The position numbers and the translations under genes were made by a program. Below, one piece after another: positions 8,109 through 16,060 of a DNA stretch of 41,076 nt. How positions within the stretch are numbered: position 1 is the stretch's first letter; each line of letters begins with the position of its first letter. The notes below the pieces were generated by a model, which was given only the letters and a program-made list of their open reading frames with translations, was not told where the DNA came from and searched no databases. The stretch comes from an uncultured Pelagibacteraceae bacterium (GTDB taxonomy: Bacteria; Pseudomonadota; Alphaproteobacteria; Pelagibacterales; Pelagibacteraceae): the NCBI GenBank assembly GCA_902540545.1, contig CACBMY010000001.1:1-41076 (forward strand), written 5' to 3'.

Positions 8109-9711
8109 CTTTTTTTTCAATATCAGTTAATTCAATATCAGGGAGTGCTTTTAACAAATTTCTATATTCGCTTGAGCTTTTATACTCTGCAAAAATTTTT
8201 TTTTTTAGAATATGTTTTTTCTCTTTTTCACTCATCTCACCTTTTTCTTTTGAAAAAGAAATAAGCCACCGGTTTTTAGTCCAGTCATATAATTTTTCAG
8301 TTAAATCTTTTATGAAATTCTTATTTAGTTTATCATTAATAGAAATTTCGATATTCATATTTGAGAAAGATACTAAGTTTACATTGTTTTCTAACTCATA
8401 TTTAAGCTTCATCTCTTTTTTTTTAAGACATATTTCAATTAAATCTTCAAAATTGTTGATCTCAATAGTATTTTTTTTTTCAATTTTTTCATCTTCTTGT
8501 TTAATATTTTTAATTTGGTTAATCGGCTCCTTTATTCTAGTATTTTTCTCATCTACATTTTTTATTAAAGTGTTACTTAATTTATTTTGCTGATTATTAT
8601 CTATTAGATTTTTTTTTTTTAAATAAGTTAACTGAATTAAAAACATCTCGATTAACAAATTTGGGTTAGCAACTATATTTATTTCTTTTAAAGTTTTTAA
8701 AGTAAATTCCCAAAATAATAATATATCTTTTTGATCAAGTTCTTTTGATAAAGAAGCTATTTTTTTGTAATCATTATCATTCAATGTAAAATTATTTCCC
8801 TCATTTTCTAGATGAGATATATTCTTCAGATAATAGAGTATTTCTAAGAAATCGTTTAAAAATAGAATAGGCTCAATACCTGAATTGTACAATTTTCTAT
8901 AATGATTAATTATTTTTTCTTGATTACCTGAAAAAATTATTTCAAATAAATCTATATATGAGCTTCTATTAACATAGCCAAAGATCTTTTGAGCATCTTC
9001 AAATGTCAGGTGATTTTCATTGGTAGAAATAGTTGCTCTGTCAAGTAAAGATAATGCATCTCTGACAGATCCTTCTGATAATTTCACTATTAATTTAATT
9101 GCATTATCGTCGACATCTTTTTTTTCTTTTAATGATATATTTTTTAAATAATTAAATAATTCATCAGACTTGACTCTCGATAAATCATATCTTTGGCACC
9201 TAGATATCACAGTAATAGGAATTTTTTTTACTTCAGTTGTTGCAAAAATAAATTTTAAATATTTTGGAGGTTCTTCTAATGTTTTAAGTAATGCATTAAA
9301 TGCTTGTTTGCTTAACATATGAACTTCATCAATAATAAATATTTTAAACTTGGAAGACGTTGGGCCATATCTCGAAAATTCAAGTAGCTCACGTATATTA
9401 TCCACACCTGTATTAGATGCAGCATCTATCTCCATAACATCGATATGATTTGAATTTGCTATGGGATCGCAATGACTACATTTTTTTTCACACTTCCCTT
9501 CAAGGGCTTGCTCACAGTTTAATGCTTTAGCTACAATTCTTGCAAATGTAGTCTTTCCAATACCCCTTATGCCTGTAAACAAAAAAGCATTTGCTGAACT
9601 ATTATTTTTAATTGAATTATAAATTGTAGTGGCAATTTCCTCATGCCCAATCAAATCTTTAAATGTTTGTGGTCGATATTTTATTGCCAGAACTTGAGAT
9701 TTTATTGTCAT
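8101..9711 (-). CDS. dnaX: DNA polymerase III subunit tau/gamma
   Basis: Clamp-loader ATPase that opens and loads the beta clamp. The start MTIKSQVLAIKYRPQTF at 9711 is preferred over the longer frame at 9744, whose extra residues come from the SRP RNA gene. The AAA+ motifs are: Walker A GIRGIGKTT, zinc ligands in NCEQALEGKCEKKCSHC, Walker B IFIIDEVHML, sensor 1 FATTEVKKIP and the SRC arginine-finger region (SRCQRYDL). Residues up to about 365 cover domains I-III; the remainder to 536 is Lys/Asn-rich and tau-like. At codons 364-368 there is a run of 12 A. Loss or gain of one A leads to a stop within 2-5 codons, so a short gamma form by slippage is plausible. Confidence 0.96.
   Translation of the reverse strand: MTIKSQVLAIKYRPQTFKDLIGHEEIATTIYNSIKNNSSANAFLFTGIRGIGKTTFARIVAKALNCEQALEGKCEKKCSHCDPIANSNHIDVMEIDAASNTGVDNIRELLEFSRYGPTSSKFKIFIIDEVHMLSKQAFNALLKTLEEPPKYLKFIFATTEVKKIPITVISRCQRYDLSRVKSDELFNYLKNISLKEKKDVDDNAIKLIVKLSEGSVRDALSLLDRATISTNENHLTFEDAQKIFGYVNRSSYIDLFEIIFSGNQEKIINHYRKLYNSGIEPILFLNDFLEILYYLKNISHLENEGNNFTLNDNDYKKIASLSKELDQKDILLFWEFTLKTLKEINIVANPNLLIEMFLIQLTYLKKKNLIDNNQQNKLSNTLIKNVDEKNTRIKEPINQIKNIKQEDEKIEKKNTIEINNFEDLIEICLKKKEMKLKYELENNVNLVSFSNMNIEISINDKLNKNFIKDLTEKLYDWTKNRWLISFSKEKGEMSEKEKKHILKKKIFAEYKSSSEYRNLLKALPDIELTDIEKKDD
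8609..8620 (-). other. A12 homopolymer in dnaX: candidate transcriptional slippage site
   Basis: On the coding strand TTA is followed by a tract totalling 12 A and then TCTAATAG. The zero frame reads L-K-K-K-N-L. With 11 A the frame reads K-K-K-I-stop; with 13 A it reads K-K-K-K-S-N-R-stop. Both outcomes end about 368-371 residues in, at the expected domain III/IV border. Thermus dnaX is known to make gamma by slippage on an A tract, so this is a reasoned parallel, not proof. Confidence 0.5.
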
Positions 9712-9715
9712 AATA

Positions 9716-9803
9716 GGAGACCTACCAACCTGGAAAAAACTCATTACCCTTGCTCTTTTTCAAGTCTGGGGGAGTTCATGGTAATTCCACCTGGAAGGCC
9801 TCC
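9716..9803 (-). ncRNA. ffs: Signal recognition particle RNA (4.5S type)
   Basis: An 88-nt RNA between pheA and dnaX, the classic ffs position. The ends pair as GGAGGCC with GGTCTCC. The interior matches the alphaproteobacterial helix-8 pattern: GAACTCCCCCAGA, an apical CTT-GAAA-AAG hairpin, then AGCAAGGGTAATGAGTT. The Ffh M-domain contact is therefore CAGA/AGCA, where the usual 5' side is CAGG, and the usual GGAA tetraloop is GAAA. A perfect TATAAT lies 6 nt before the 5' end. The 3' end is only 4 nt from the dnaX start, so read-through into dnaX is likely. Confidence 0.85.
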
Positions 9804-9809
9804 AAATGT

Positions 9810-9815
9810 ATTATA
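9810..9815 (-). promoter_or_regulatory. -10 box of the SRP RNA / dnaX transcript
   Basis: TATAAT on the minus strand, 6 nt before the predicted SRP RNA 5' end (G at 9803). TTGTAG at 9834-9839 is a weak -35 with an 18-bp spacer. It probably serves ffs and, by read-through, dnaX-ybaB-recR. Confidence 0.6.
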
Positions 9816-9848
9816 ACAATAAATTTTTCTAATCTACAATAAAGTTAA

Positions 9849-10679
9849 TTATTTTTTTTCTCTAAAATTATGGGCTTTATAAACACCTAGTACGTGCATG
9901 TCTTCGCAATGAAAAGCTAATTCTTCTAAGGAATTTTTAATTTTTATTTCATCTAAATGTCCATCAATATCACATAAAAAAAAGAACGATGAAAATGAAT
10001 TCTTCTCGGGAAAACTTTGAAGCTTAGTCATATTTACTCCATTAATAGCAAATCCTGATAGGGCCGAATATAAAGCGGCAGGTTTATCTCTTAATTTAAA
10101 TAAAAAAGAGGTAATATATTTTTTTTTATCAATTTCAGGCTGCACGATATCTTTTCCCATTAATAAGAATCTTGTATAGTTATCATTATCATCTTGAATA
10201 TTCTCTTTTAAAATTTCAAGATTATATATTTCAGCACTTAGTTTGGATGCTATTGCAGCCTTGCTTATATCTTTTGCCTCTGAAATATATTTAGCAGATC
10301 CTGCAGTATCTGCTCTTACGTTACCAGATAGATTATTTTTTTTTAAAAATTCAGAAGCTTGACTTAATGCTTGAGCATGTGAGTAAACATTTGCAATATC
10401 TTTTAATTTAGAACCTTTAATACCTATTAGATTATGATTAATTGGAAAAAAGATTTCTTCATAAATATTTAATCTATATTTAAATATTAAATATTCTACT
10501 CCAATGTTTCCTGTTGTTTTATTTGACTCTGGTATGATTGCCCTAATATTATTATCTTCGCTTGCTAGTTCAAAACATTCATCGAAAGTTTTACATGGAA
10601 TGGTCTCTATGCTTGGATACAAATGTTTGGCACAACTTTCGCTATAACTTCCTGCTATACCCTGATAAACTATTTTCAT
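9849..10679 (-). CDS. pheA: Prephenate dehydratase
   Basis: Converts prephenate to phenylpyruvate, committing to phenylalanine. The 276-residue monofunctional form has no chorismate mutase domain. The N-terminal periplasmic-binding-like catalytic domain starts KIVYQGIAGSYSESCAKHLYP and ends with the catalytic motif NDNYTRFLLMG. A C-terminal ACT domain follows (about residues 190-275, with KPAALYSALSGFAINGVNMTKLQSFP), the expected phenylalanine-feedback site. It lies 4 bp downstream of kdsB and is probably cotranscribed with it. Confidence 0.95.
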   Translation of the reverse strand: MKIVYQGIAGSYSESCAKHLYPSIETIPCKTFDECFELASEDNNIRAIIPESNKTTGNIGVEYLIFKYRLNIYEEIFFPINHNLIGIKGSKLKDIANVYSHAQALSQASEFLKKNNLSGNVRADTAGSAKYISEAKDISKAAIASKLSAEIYNLEILKENIQDDNDNYTRFLLMGKDIVQPEIDKKKYITSFLFKLRDKPAALYSALSGFAINGVNMTKLQSFPEKNSFSSFFFLCDIDGHLDEIKIKNSLEELAFHCEDMHVLGVYKAHNFREKK

Positions 10680-10683
10680 TATA

Positions 10684-11418
10684 TTATTTTTTTAATAATT
10701 TTTTATAATCTTCTAGATCTTTTTTTGTATCAATACCACTAGAAAAATAGTTTGCCAATATTACATTAATTTTTAAATTATTATCAATAGCTCTAAGCTG
10801 CTCTAGTCTTTCTTTAGTTTCATTTTCACTTTTTTGAAAATTCACAAATTTTTTTAAAGCTGAACACTTAAATAGATATATTCCAAAATGCTGATAAATA
10901 TTGCTATAGCTATTTTCTTTAATTACTCTATAAAAATTTAAAGCTTCTTTTGCTGAGTTACTAGATATCTTATTTTTAGTAATAACTTTCACAATGTTTT
11001 CATTGTCATAATCTTCTTTTTTTTCGATGTTGTATGCTAATGTTGAAATATTTAAGTTTTTTTCCTTTGATAATTTATTTAAATTTTTAATATCTAAAGG
11101 ATTAATCATTGGTTCATCGCCTTGGATATTCATAATAAAATCTGTATCTTTTAAATTTAGTTTCTGAGAGGCCTCAAATACTCTATCTGTACCCGTTGTG
11201 TGTTTGATATCTGTCATTATAAATTTACCTCCATTTTTTCTTACTTCTGAGGCAATTTCCTCGTCACAAGTTGCAACATAAACCTCCCCAATTTTGCTTT
11301 CTATAGCTTTCTCATACACATGCATAATTAGAGTTTTATTATTAATTTTTATTAATGGTTTCTGAGGAAGTCTTGTTGCCGCTAATCTTGATGGAATTAT
11401 TATAATTGAATTACTCAT
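10684..11418 (-). CDS. kdsB: 3-deoxy-manno-octulosonate (KDO) cytidylyltransferase
   Basis: Activates KDO with CTP to CMP-KDO for the inner core of LPS. The 244-residue nucleotidyltransferase shows the family start IIIIPSRLAATRLPQKPLI, the TGTDRVFEA segment, the metal-site motif MNIQGDEPMI, and IYLFKCSALKKF. It works in the same pathway as kdsD (16672-17652). It is divergent from cycM; the 97-bp shared gap holds a GC-rich palindrome. Confidence 0.95.
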   Translation of the reverse strand: MSNSIIIIPSRLAATRLPQKPLIKINNKTLIMHVYEKAIESKIGEVYVATCDEEIASEVRKNGGKFIMTDIKHTTGTDRVFEASQKLNLKDTDFIMNIQGDEPMINPLDIKNLNKLSKEKNLNISTLAYNIEKKEDYDNENIVKVITKNKISSNSAKEALNFYRVIKENSYSNIYQHFGIYLFKCSALKKFVNFQKSENETKERLEQLRAIDNNLKINVILANYFSSGIDTKKDLEDYKKLLKK

Positions 11419-11432
11419 ATATTCACATTTTA

Positions 11433-11449
11433 TGCGTCTTTGAGACGCA
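11433..11449. repeat. GC-rich perfect palindrome in the kdsB/cycM divergent gap
   Basis: TGCGTCT-TTG-AGACGCA: 7-bp perfect arms with a 3-nt centre in a very AT-rich intergenic region. Divergent genes on both sides make a shared terminator unlikely, so it looks like an operator or a leader hairpin. It sits 14 bp before the kdsB ATG and 66 bp before the cycM ATG. No regulator can be named. Confidence 0.5.
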
Positions 11450-11515
11450 AATTTATAAATTAAATTTCTTATAAATTTTGTTTAACATGTTATACGACCA
11501 TATTAAAAATAAATA

Positions 11516-12055
11516 ATGGATTCATTCGAAATAAACAAAATTATTGCAGCTGTTCTTCTCATAGCACTTCTTGTAATTGGAATTGGGAAAATTTCAGATA
11601 TCGCTTTCCATGTAGATAAACCAGAAAAATCAGCATACAAAGTAGATATTCAGGAAAGCAACAAAATTTCAAATTCAGTAGCGGAAAAAGTTGAAGAAAA
11701 AGTTGATATTTCTGCACTGCTTGCATTAGGAGATGTTTCCCATGGAGAGAAAGTTTTCAAAAAATGTGCTGCTTGTCATTTGGTAAATAAAGGTGGAGAG
11801 AATAAAATTGGTCCTGCATTGTATGGTGTAATAGGAAGAAAAGTTGCATCTAAACAAGATTATAAATATTCAAAAGCAATGGCAGCATATGACAAAAATT
11901 GGACATTTGAAGAAATGAATGGTTATTTAAAAAAACCTCAAAGTTATATTAAAGGAACTAAAATGGCATTTGCTGGATTAAGAAAAGAAAAAGACAGGGC
12001 ATCGGTTATTTTATATCTTAACCAAAATTCAGATAATCCATTACCTCTACCTTAA
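11516..12055 (+). CDS. cycM: Membrane-anchored c-type cytochrome (CycM-like)
   Basis: Carries electrons in the periplasm while tethered to the inner membrane; in alphaproteobacteria CycM-type proteins link the bc1 complex to the terminal oxidase. The 179-residue protein has an uncleaved N-terminal membrane helix (about residues 9-24), an acidic/Lys-rich linker, and a class I cytochrome c domain. That domain has haem attachment site CAACH at 84-88, the following KIGPALYGVIGRK, and a likely distal Met ligand in IKGTKMAFAGL (Met150). It converges with argF and the two coding ends overlap by 9 bp. Confidence 0.93.
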   Translation: MDSFEINKIIAAVLLIALLVIGIGKISDIAFHVDKPEKSAYKVDIQESNKISNSVAEKVEEKVDISALLALGDVSHGEKVFKKCAACHLVNKGGENKIGPALYGVIGRKVASKQDYKYSKAMAAYDKNWTFEEMNGYLKKPQSYIKGTKMAFAGLRKEKDRASVILYLNQNSDNPLPLP

Positions 12056-12976
12056 TTTTCCAAAACAATACAATAGAATACTTTTTTGAACATGAACTCT
12101 GTTCAATGCCTGTTGCCAGACATGGGAATTTTTTCCCAAAAATACATCCTCCTCAACTTCATCTCCTCTTGGCAAGCAATGCAAAAAAATACAATTTTTT
12201 TTTGTGTAATTAAATATCTCTTTTTTTATTTTAAATTTTTGAAACTGTTGTTTTTTTCTTTTTTTGTTCACTTTATCATTTAGAGATATCACTTTATCAG
12301 AAAAGATTACATCTGCATCCAATGCTGCTTTTTTTGGATCATGATAAATAAAAATTTTTTTTTTATTTTTTCTTACCCAATCTTTAACCTTCTTGCCAGG
12401 TGCAAATTTTTTTGGACATCCAATGTTTAATCTAAAAGAAAACTTAACAGAAGCGGCTATTAAACTATCCAAAACATTATTGGAGTCTCCAATCCAACAA
12501 ATTTTTAATTTTGATATTGGTTGTTTTTTTATTTCCTCAACAGTAAAAATATCAGATAACACTTGAGTTGGATGAGAAGATGGACTTAAACCATTTATTA
12601 TTGGAATAGATAAATGCTTTTGGAAATCTTCAATTTTTTTATCGTCATCGGTTCTCAACATGAAACCATCACCATATGTAGATAGAATTTTAGCGGTATC
12701 AGCAATTGTTTCACCGCCTTGCCCAAGATGAAGTTCATTAGATCTAAGTGTCAATGTTCCTCCACCAAGCTGTTTAATGGCTAAATAAAAGCTTATTCTT
12801 GTTCTTGAACTAGCTTTCTCAAACATTTGCACTAGCATTTTACCTTTAAGAGGCGATCCTTTGTCTGGCTCTAAAGTATTTAATTTTTTTCTTTGTTTTT
12901 TTCTTTGTTTCGCATCAACAATTATTTTTCTAAGATCTTTACTGGGAATATCTTTCAAATTTATAAAGTGTTTCAT
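12047..12976 (-). CDS. argF: Ornithine carbamoyltransferase
   Basis: Makes citrulline from ornithine and carbamoyl phosphate. The 309-residue protein has the carbamoyl-phosphate loop FEKASSRTRISF (SSRTR where STRTR is usual), HPTQVLSDIFTVEE (HPTQ where HPCQ is common), the ornithine-side segment WIGDSNNVLDS, and the catalytic HCLPRGDEVEEDVF. Substitutions are conservative. Its start overlaps the argD stop by 4 nt (ATGA), so argD-argF are translationally coupled. Confidence 0.95.
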   Translation of the reverse strand: MKHFINLKDIPSKDLRKIIVDAKQRKKQRKKLNTLEPDKGSPLKGKMLVQMFEKASSRTRISFYLAIKQLGGGTLTLRSNELHLGQGGETIADTAKILSTYGDGFMLRTDDDKKIEDFQKHLSIPIINGLSPSSHPTQVLSDIFTVEEIKKQPISKLKICWIGDSNNVLDSLIAASVKFSFRLNIGCPKKFAPGKKVKDWVRKNKKKIFIYHDPKKAALDADVIFSDKVISLNDKVNKKRKKQQFQKFKIKKEIFNYTKKNCIFLHCLPRGDEVEEDVFLGKNSHVWQQALNRVHVQKSILLYCFGKLR

Positions 12977-14136
12977 CTTATTTCATTGCAAACTTTACTG
13001 ATAATTTTTAAAGCTATATCAATTTCTCTTTTTTTTACATTTAATGGAGGTAAAATTCTTATAACGTTTTCAGCTGCTCTAATAGTCAATAATTTATTTT
13101 TAATTAATTTTTTTATAAACTCAGTTTGGTCCTCGAAAAGTTGTAAACCAATTAATAGCCCTACTCCTCTAACTTCTTTAATTACATTGGGATATTTAAT
13201 TTTTATTTTATTAAGCTCGTGAATAAAATATTTTGACATTTTATTTACATTAATTAATAAATTTTTATTTATTTGATCTAAAACAGCATTTCCTACTGCC
13301 ATTGCAAGTGGGTTACCACCAAATGTTGAACCATGCGTACCAGGCACCATAGCTTTTGCAACTTTCTTTGTCATTAGAACTGCACCTATAGGAAAACCAC
13401 CTCCAATTCCTTTTGCTATAGGCACTATATCTGGTTTAACTTTTGCATATTCAAAAGCAAAAAATTTTCCTGATCTTCCAATCCCACATTGAACTTCATC
13501 AAGTATTAAAAGTATTCCTTTTTGGTCACATAGATCTCTTATAGCTTTAATACAATGATTAGGGATTACTTTAATTCCTCCTTCTCCCATGACTGTTTCT
13601 ATCATGACTGCAGCAGTATTTTTATTAATTAAACTTTTTAGTTTTTTGTGATCTCCAAACTTAAATTGATCAAAGCCTGGAACTTTTGGCCCAAATCCTT
13701 CTGTCATTTTTTTTGAACCACTTGCGTGTATTGCTGCAATTGTTCTGCCGTGAAATGAATTTTTGATACAAATAATTCTATTTTTGTTTTTTTTTCCTAT
13801 TGAGAAAAAATATCTTCTGGCAACTTTAATTGCTGCTTCTGTTGCTTCGGCTCCACTATTTTGGAAAATAATAGAGTCCGCAAAAGTTTTTTTTGCTAAT
13901 CTTTTTGCTAATCTTTCTCCCTCAGGTATTTTAAAAGCATTAGATACATGCCAAAGTTTTTTTGATTGTTTGTTTATTGCACTAATGAGTTTTTTATTTG
14001 CATGTCCAAGAGAATTTACTGCGATACCTTGAACGAAATCTAAATATTTTTTACCATCAGATGTTATGAGAAAACTTCCTTTGCCTTTGACAAAAGATAA
14101 ATTTTTTCTTTTATAATTTGGTGCTAAAGCGCTCAT
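12973..14136 (-). CDS. argD: Acetylornithine aminotransferase
   Basis: PLP-dependent class III aminotransferase that makes N-acetylornithine; family members often also serve as succinyldiaminopimelate aminotransferase in lysine synthesis. The 387-residue protein shows FVQGIAVNSLGHANKKL, FQNSGAEATEAAIKVAR, SFHGRTIAAIHASG, ILDEVQCGIGRSGKFFAFEY and PIAKGIGGGFPIGAVL, whose Lys forms the PLP aldimine, then HGSTFGGNPLAMAV. First gene of argD-argF. It is divergent from gcrA across 161 bp, in which I see only AT-rich sequence and no distinct site. Confidence 0.96.
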   Translation of the reverse strand: MSALAPNYKRKNLSFVKGKGSFLITSDGKKYLDFVQGIAVNSLGHANKKLISAINKQSKKLWHVSNAFKIPEGERLAKRLAKKTFADSIIFQNSGAEATEAAIKVARRYFFSIGKKNKNRIICIKNSFHGRTIAAIHASGSKKMTEGFGPKVPGFDQFKFGDHKKLKSLINKNTAAVMIETVMGEGGIKVIPNHCIKAIRDLCDQKGILLILDEVQCGIGRSGKFFAFEYAKVKPDIVPIAKGIGGGFPIGAVLMTKKVAKAMVPGTHGSTFGGNPLAMAVGNAVLDQINKNLLINVNKMSKYFIHELNKIKIKYPNVIKEVRGVGLLIGLQLFEDQTEFIKKLIKNKLLTIRAAENVIRILPPLNVKKREIDIALKIISKVCNEIR

Positions 14137-14297
14137 TTTAGTAAAATAATATTTTTCCTTTTAACATTTAAATTTCAACCTCAAGTTATAAATTTTTAAA
14201 AAAATTTGTTGAAAAATTTCAAATATTTCTTGTTTTCTTATTTCAATATGCGACATGTTGTTGTTTATTTAAAATATTACACTAAATGTAGTAAAAT

Positions 14298-14792
14298 ATG
14301 AGTTGGACAGAAGAAAAAGTTACTAAATTAAAAGAACTTTGGGGCAAAGGACAAACAGCCAGTCAAATAGCGGAAATTATTGGGGGTGTCTCAAGAAATG
14401 CGGTTATCGGAAAAGCACATAGATTAAATTTATCCTCAAAGATAAAAACTAGAATAAACGCTCAGTCAAAAAAGAAAATTGAAAAAGATGATATATACAA
14501 TGTAAAAATTAGAGGCAGGAGAGCAAAATTTAAATCTTTAATTTTAGACAAAGATTTTGAGCCGGCAAAAAATTTAACTTTGGAAGAATTAACGGAAGAA
14601 ACTTGCAAGTATATGGAAGGCAATCCTGATGAGAAGAATGCAAGCTTTTGTGGCAGAAAAAATGTAGAAAAGTTTTCTTATTGCCCCTTACATTTAATGA
14701 TAGTTTTCCAACCTAAAGGCAAAAAAGAAGATTTAGTCGAAAAAGAAGACGAAGTTCCAAAATTCATTGAAAAAAAAATTAAATCAGCTTAA
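14298..14792 (+). CDS. gcrA: GcrA family cell-cycle regulator
   Basis: GcrA is an alphaproteobacterial sigma-70 cofactor which, in Caulobacter, activates promoters carrying CcrM-methylated GANTC. The 164-residue protein has the diagnostic N-terminal HTH MSWTEEKVTKLKELWGKGQ, with GGVSRNAVIGKAHRLNL, and the C-terminal sigma-binding region with ETCKYMEGNP, FCGRK and YCPLHLMIVFQP. Its presence supports alphaproteobacterial origin. I saw no GANTC in its own upstream gap. It overlaps the convergent SHOCT gene by 4 bp. Confidence 0.93.
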   Translation: MSWTEEKVTKLKELWGKGQTASQIAEIIGGVSRNAVIGKAHRLNLSSKIKTRINAQSKKKIEKDDIYNVKIRGRRAKFKSLILDKDFEPAKNLTLEELTEETCKYMEGNPDEKNASFCGRKNVEKFSYCPLHLMIVFQPKGKKEDLVEKEDEVPKFIEKKIKSA

Positions 14793-15073
14793 TCAAGTAA
14801 CTTGTTTTTTGCTTTTTCATATTCTTCATGGGATAAGATCCCTTGGTTTTTTAATTCATTTAACTTTGCAATTTCATCTGAAAGATTAGTTTTATATTGA
14901 TTAACGTCTTGCTCTTTATCTAAAAAATTATCTTCAGTTTCAAAATTATTATCGGAAACATTTTCTTTATTATTTCTTCTTGCTTCAATACCCATGCTTA
15001 TGGGCTTTGCTGATACATATATAACAGCAATTAATAAGAAAATACAAATACCAATTACAAAATAACCAAGCAT
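14789..15073 (-). CDS. Small membrane protein with SHOCT domain
   Basis: A 94-residue protein of unknown function. One N-terminal membrane helix (about residues 3-23, YFVIGICIFLLIAVIYVS) is followed by a charged linker. The C-terminal KLNELKNQGILSHEEYEKAKNKLL is a clear SHOCT motif, a short domain thought to mediate oligomerisation at the ends of many membrane proteins. It lies 8 bp downstream of the NDUFA9-like gene and may be cotranscribed with it. Confidence 0.8.
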   Translation of the reverse strand: MLGYFVIGICIFLLIAVIYVSAKPISMGIEARRNNKENVSDNNFETEDNFLDKEQDVNQYKTNLSDEIAKLNELKNQGILSHEEYEKAKNKLLD

Positions 15074-15081
15074 CTTATATT

Positions 15082-16044
15082 TTATAAATTTTGAATATTA
15101 TCTGGTTTAGAAAATTGTCCACCAGTCCTCCAATTATAACTATATTTCATAATTTCCTCATCAAACTTTCTTACAGTTTTAAATCCCAAATCATAATTAG
15201 TTTTATAAATTCCTGATTTAATATTATCATACTTTAATAATTTTAGTTGATCTTCTGTAAGTAGGGGGTTTGGAAAAGACTGAAAAAATTTTGCTGATAA
15301 TTTTGCAATTGCATATGGTAGTGGAATTAGTATTCTTTTTTTACCTATAGATTTTAATAGCTTTAAAATAATTTCTTTAAATGATAGGGTATCTGGTCCG
15401 ATACATTCTAAAATTAAATTATTGTTATCCTTTATTATTAAGTCATTAATAATATTAACAAGATCTAAAACATGTATAGGACTAAACTTTGTTTCTCCAT
15501 TATAATAAAGTGGCATTACAGGTAATCTGCTTAGTAATTTCATAAAATTAGTAGTAAAATTATCATCAACTGAATAAACAATTGATGGTTTTAAAATTAT
15601 TGAGTTACTAAAATTTTTTACAATTTTCTTTTCCCCATTTATTTTACTTTTTGCATATTCACTATCTATTGCACTTTCAATTCCCAAAGATGACAAATGA
15701 ATAAATTTATCAATTTTATGTTCATGAGCCTTTTGAGATAACAAATTTGGAAAATCTGTGTGAATTATTTTAAAATGATCTTTTTTCTTTTCATATAGAA
15801 TTCCAATTAGATTAACACATATTGAACAACTTTTTATTAATGAGTCTATTTTATCTAAATCAAACTTTTTTAACTCTACTAATTTTAAATAGCCTGGATT
15901 TGCTTGGGTCTTTAAAATATATCCAGCTCTATGAATATTTCTGGTAACAGCTGTAATTTTATAGTTATTTTTGGATAAGATCCTTACTAAATTTCTACCA
16001 ATTTGGCCAGTTGCACCGAAAAGTAGAATTTCTTTTTGTTTCAT
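15082..16044 (-). CDS. Complex I NDUFA9-like atypical SDR (NAD-binding epimerase family)
   Basis: A 320-residue Rossmann-fold protein of the atypical SDR group that includes mitochondrial NDUFA9. The start MKQKEILLFGATGQIGRN is preferred because the nucleotide-binding GATGQIG must lie near the N-terminus; the longer frame to 16086 overlaps the divergent nrnC start. Other marks are LVELKKFDLDKID, CVNLIGILYEKKKDHF, FIHLSSLGI, YAKSKINGE (YxxxK-like) and the substrate-side ILKPSIVYSVDDNFTT. In alphaproteobacteria this family is annotated as a complex I-associated or NAD(P)H-binding protein; no Nuo genes are nearby, so the role is uncertain. Confidence 0.8.
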   Translation of the reverse strand: MKQKEILLFGATGQIGRNLVRILSKNNYKITAVTRNIHRAGYILKTQANPGYLKLVELKKFDLDKIDSLIKSCSICVNLIGILYEKKKDHFKIIHTDFPNLLSQKAHEHKIDKFIHLSSLGIESAIDSEYAKSKINGEKKIVKNFSNSIILKPSIVYSVDDNFTTNFMKLLSRLPVMPLYYNGETKFSPIHVLDLVNIINDLIIKDNNNLILECIGPDTLSFKEIILKLLKSIGKKRILIPLPYAIAKLSAKFFQSFPNPLLTEDQLKLLKYDNIKSGIYKTNYDLGFKTVRKFDEEIMKYSYNWRTGGQFSKPDNIQNL

Positions 16045-16060
16045 ATATATATTTCTCAAA

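Noticed and set aside
9712..9744. N-terminal extension of dnaX starting MSFFQVGRSP
   Set aside because: It lies in the SRP RNA 3' half; the conserved LAIKYRPQTF follows the ATG at 9711.
14270..14290. Short inverted repeat ACTA-N4-TAGT upstream of gcrA
   Set aside because: 4-bp arms in AT-rich DNA are expected by chance.
15971..16060. Upstream extension of nrnC
   Set aside because: It overlaps the divergent SDR gene's nucleotide-binding region and has no homology to the exonuclease family.
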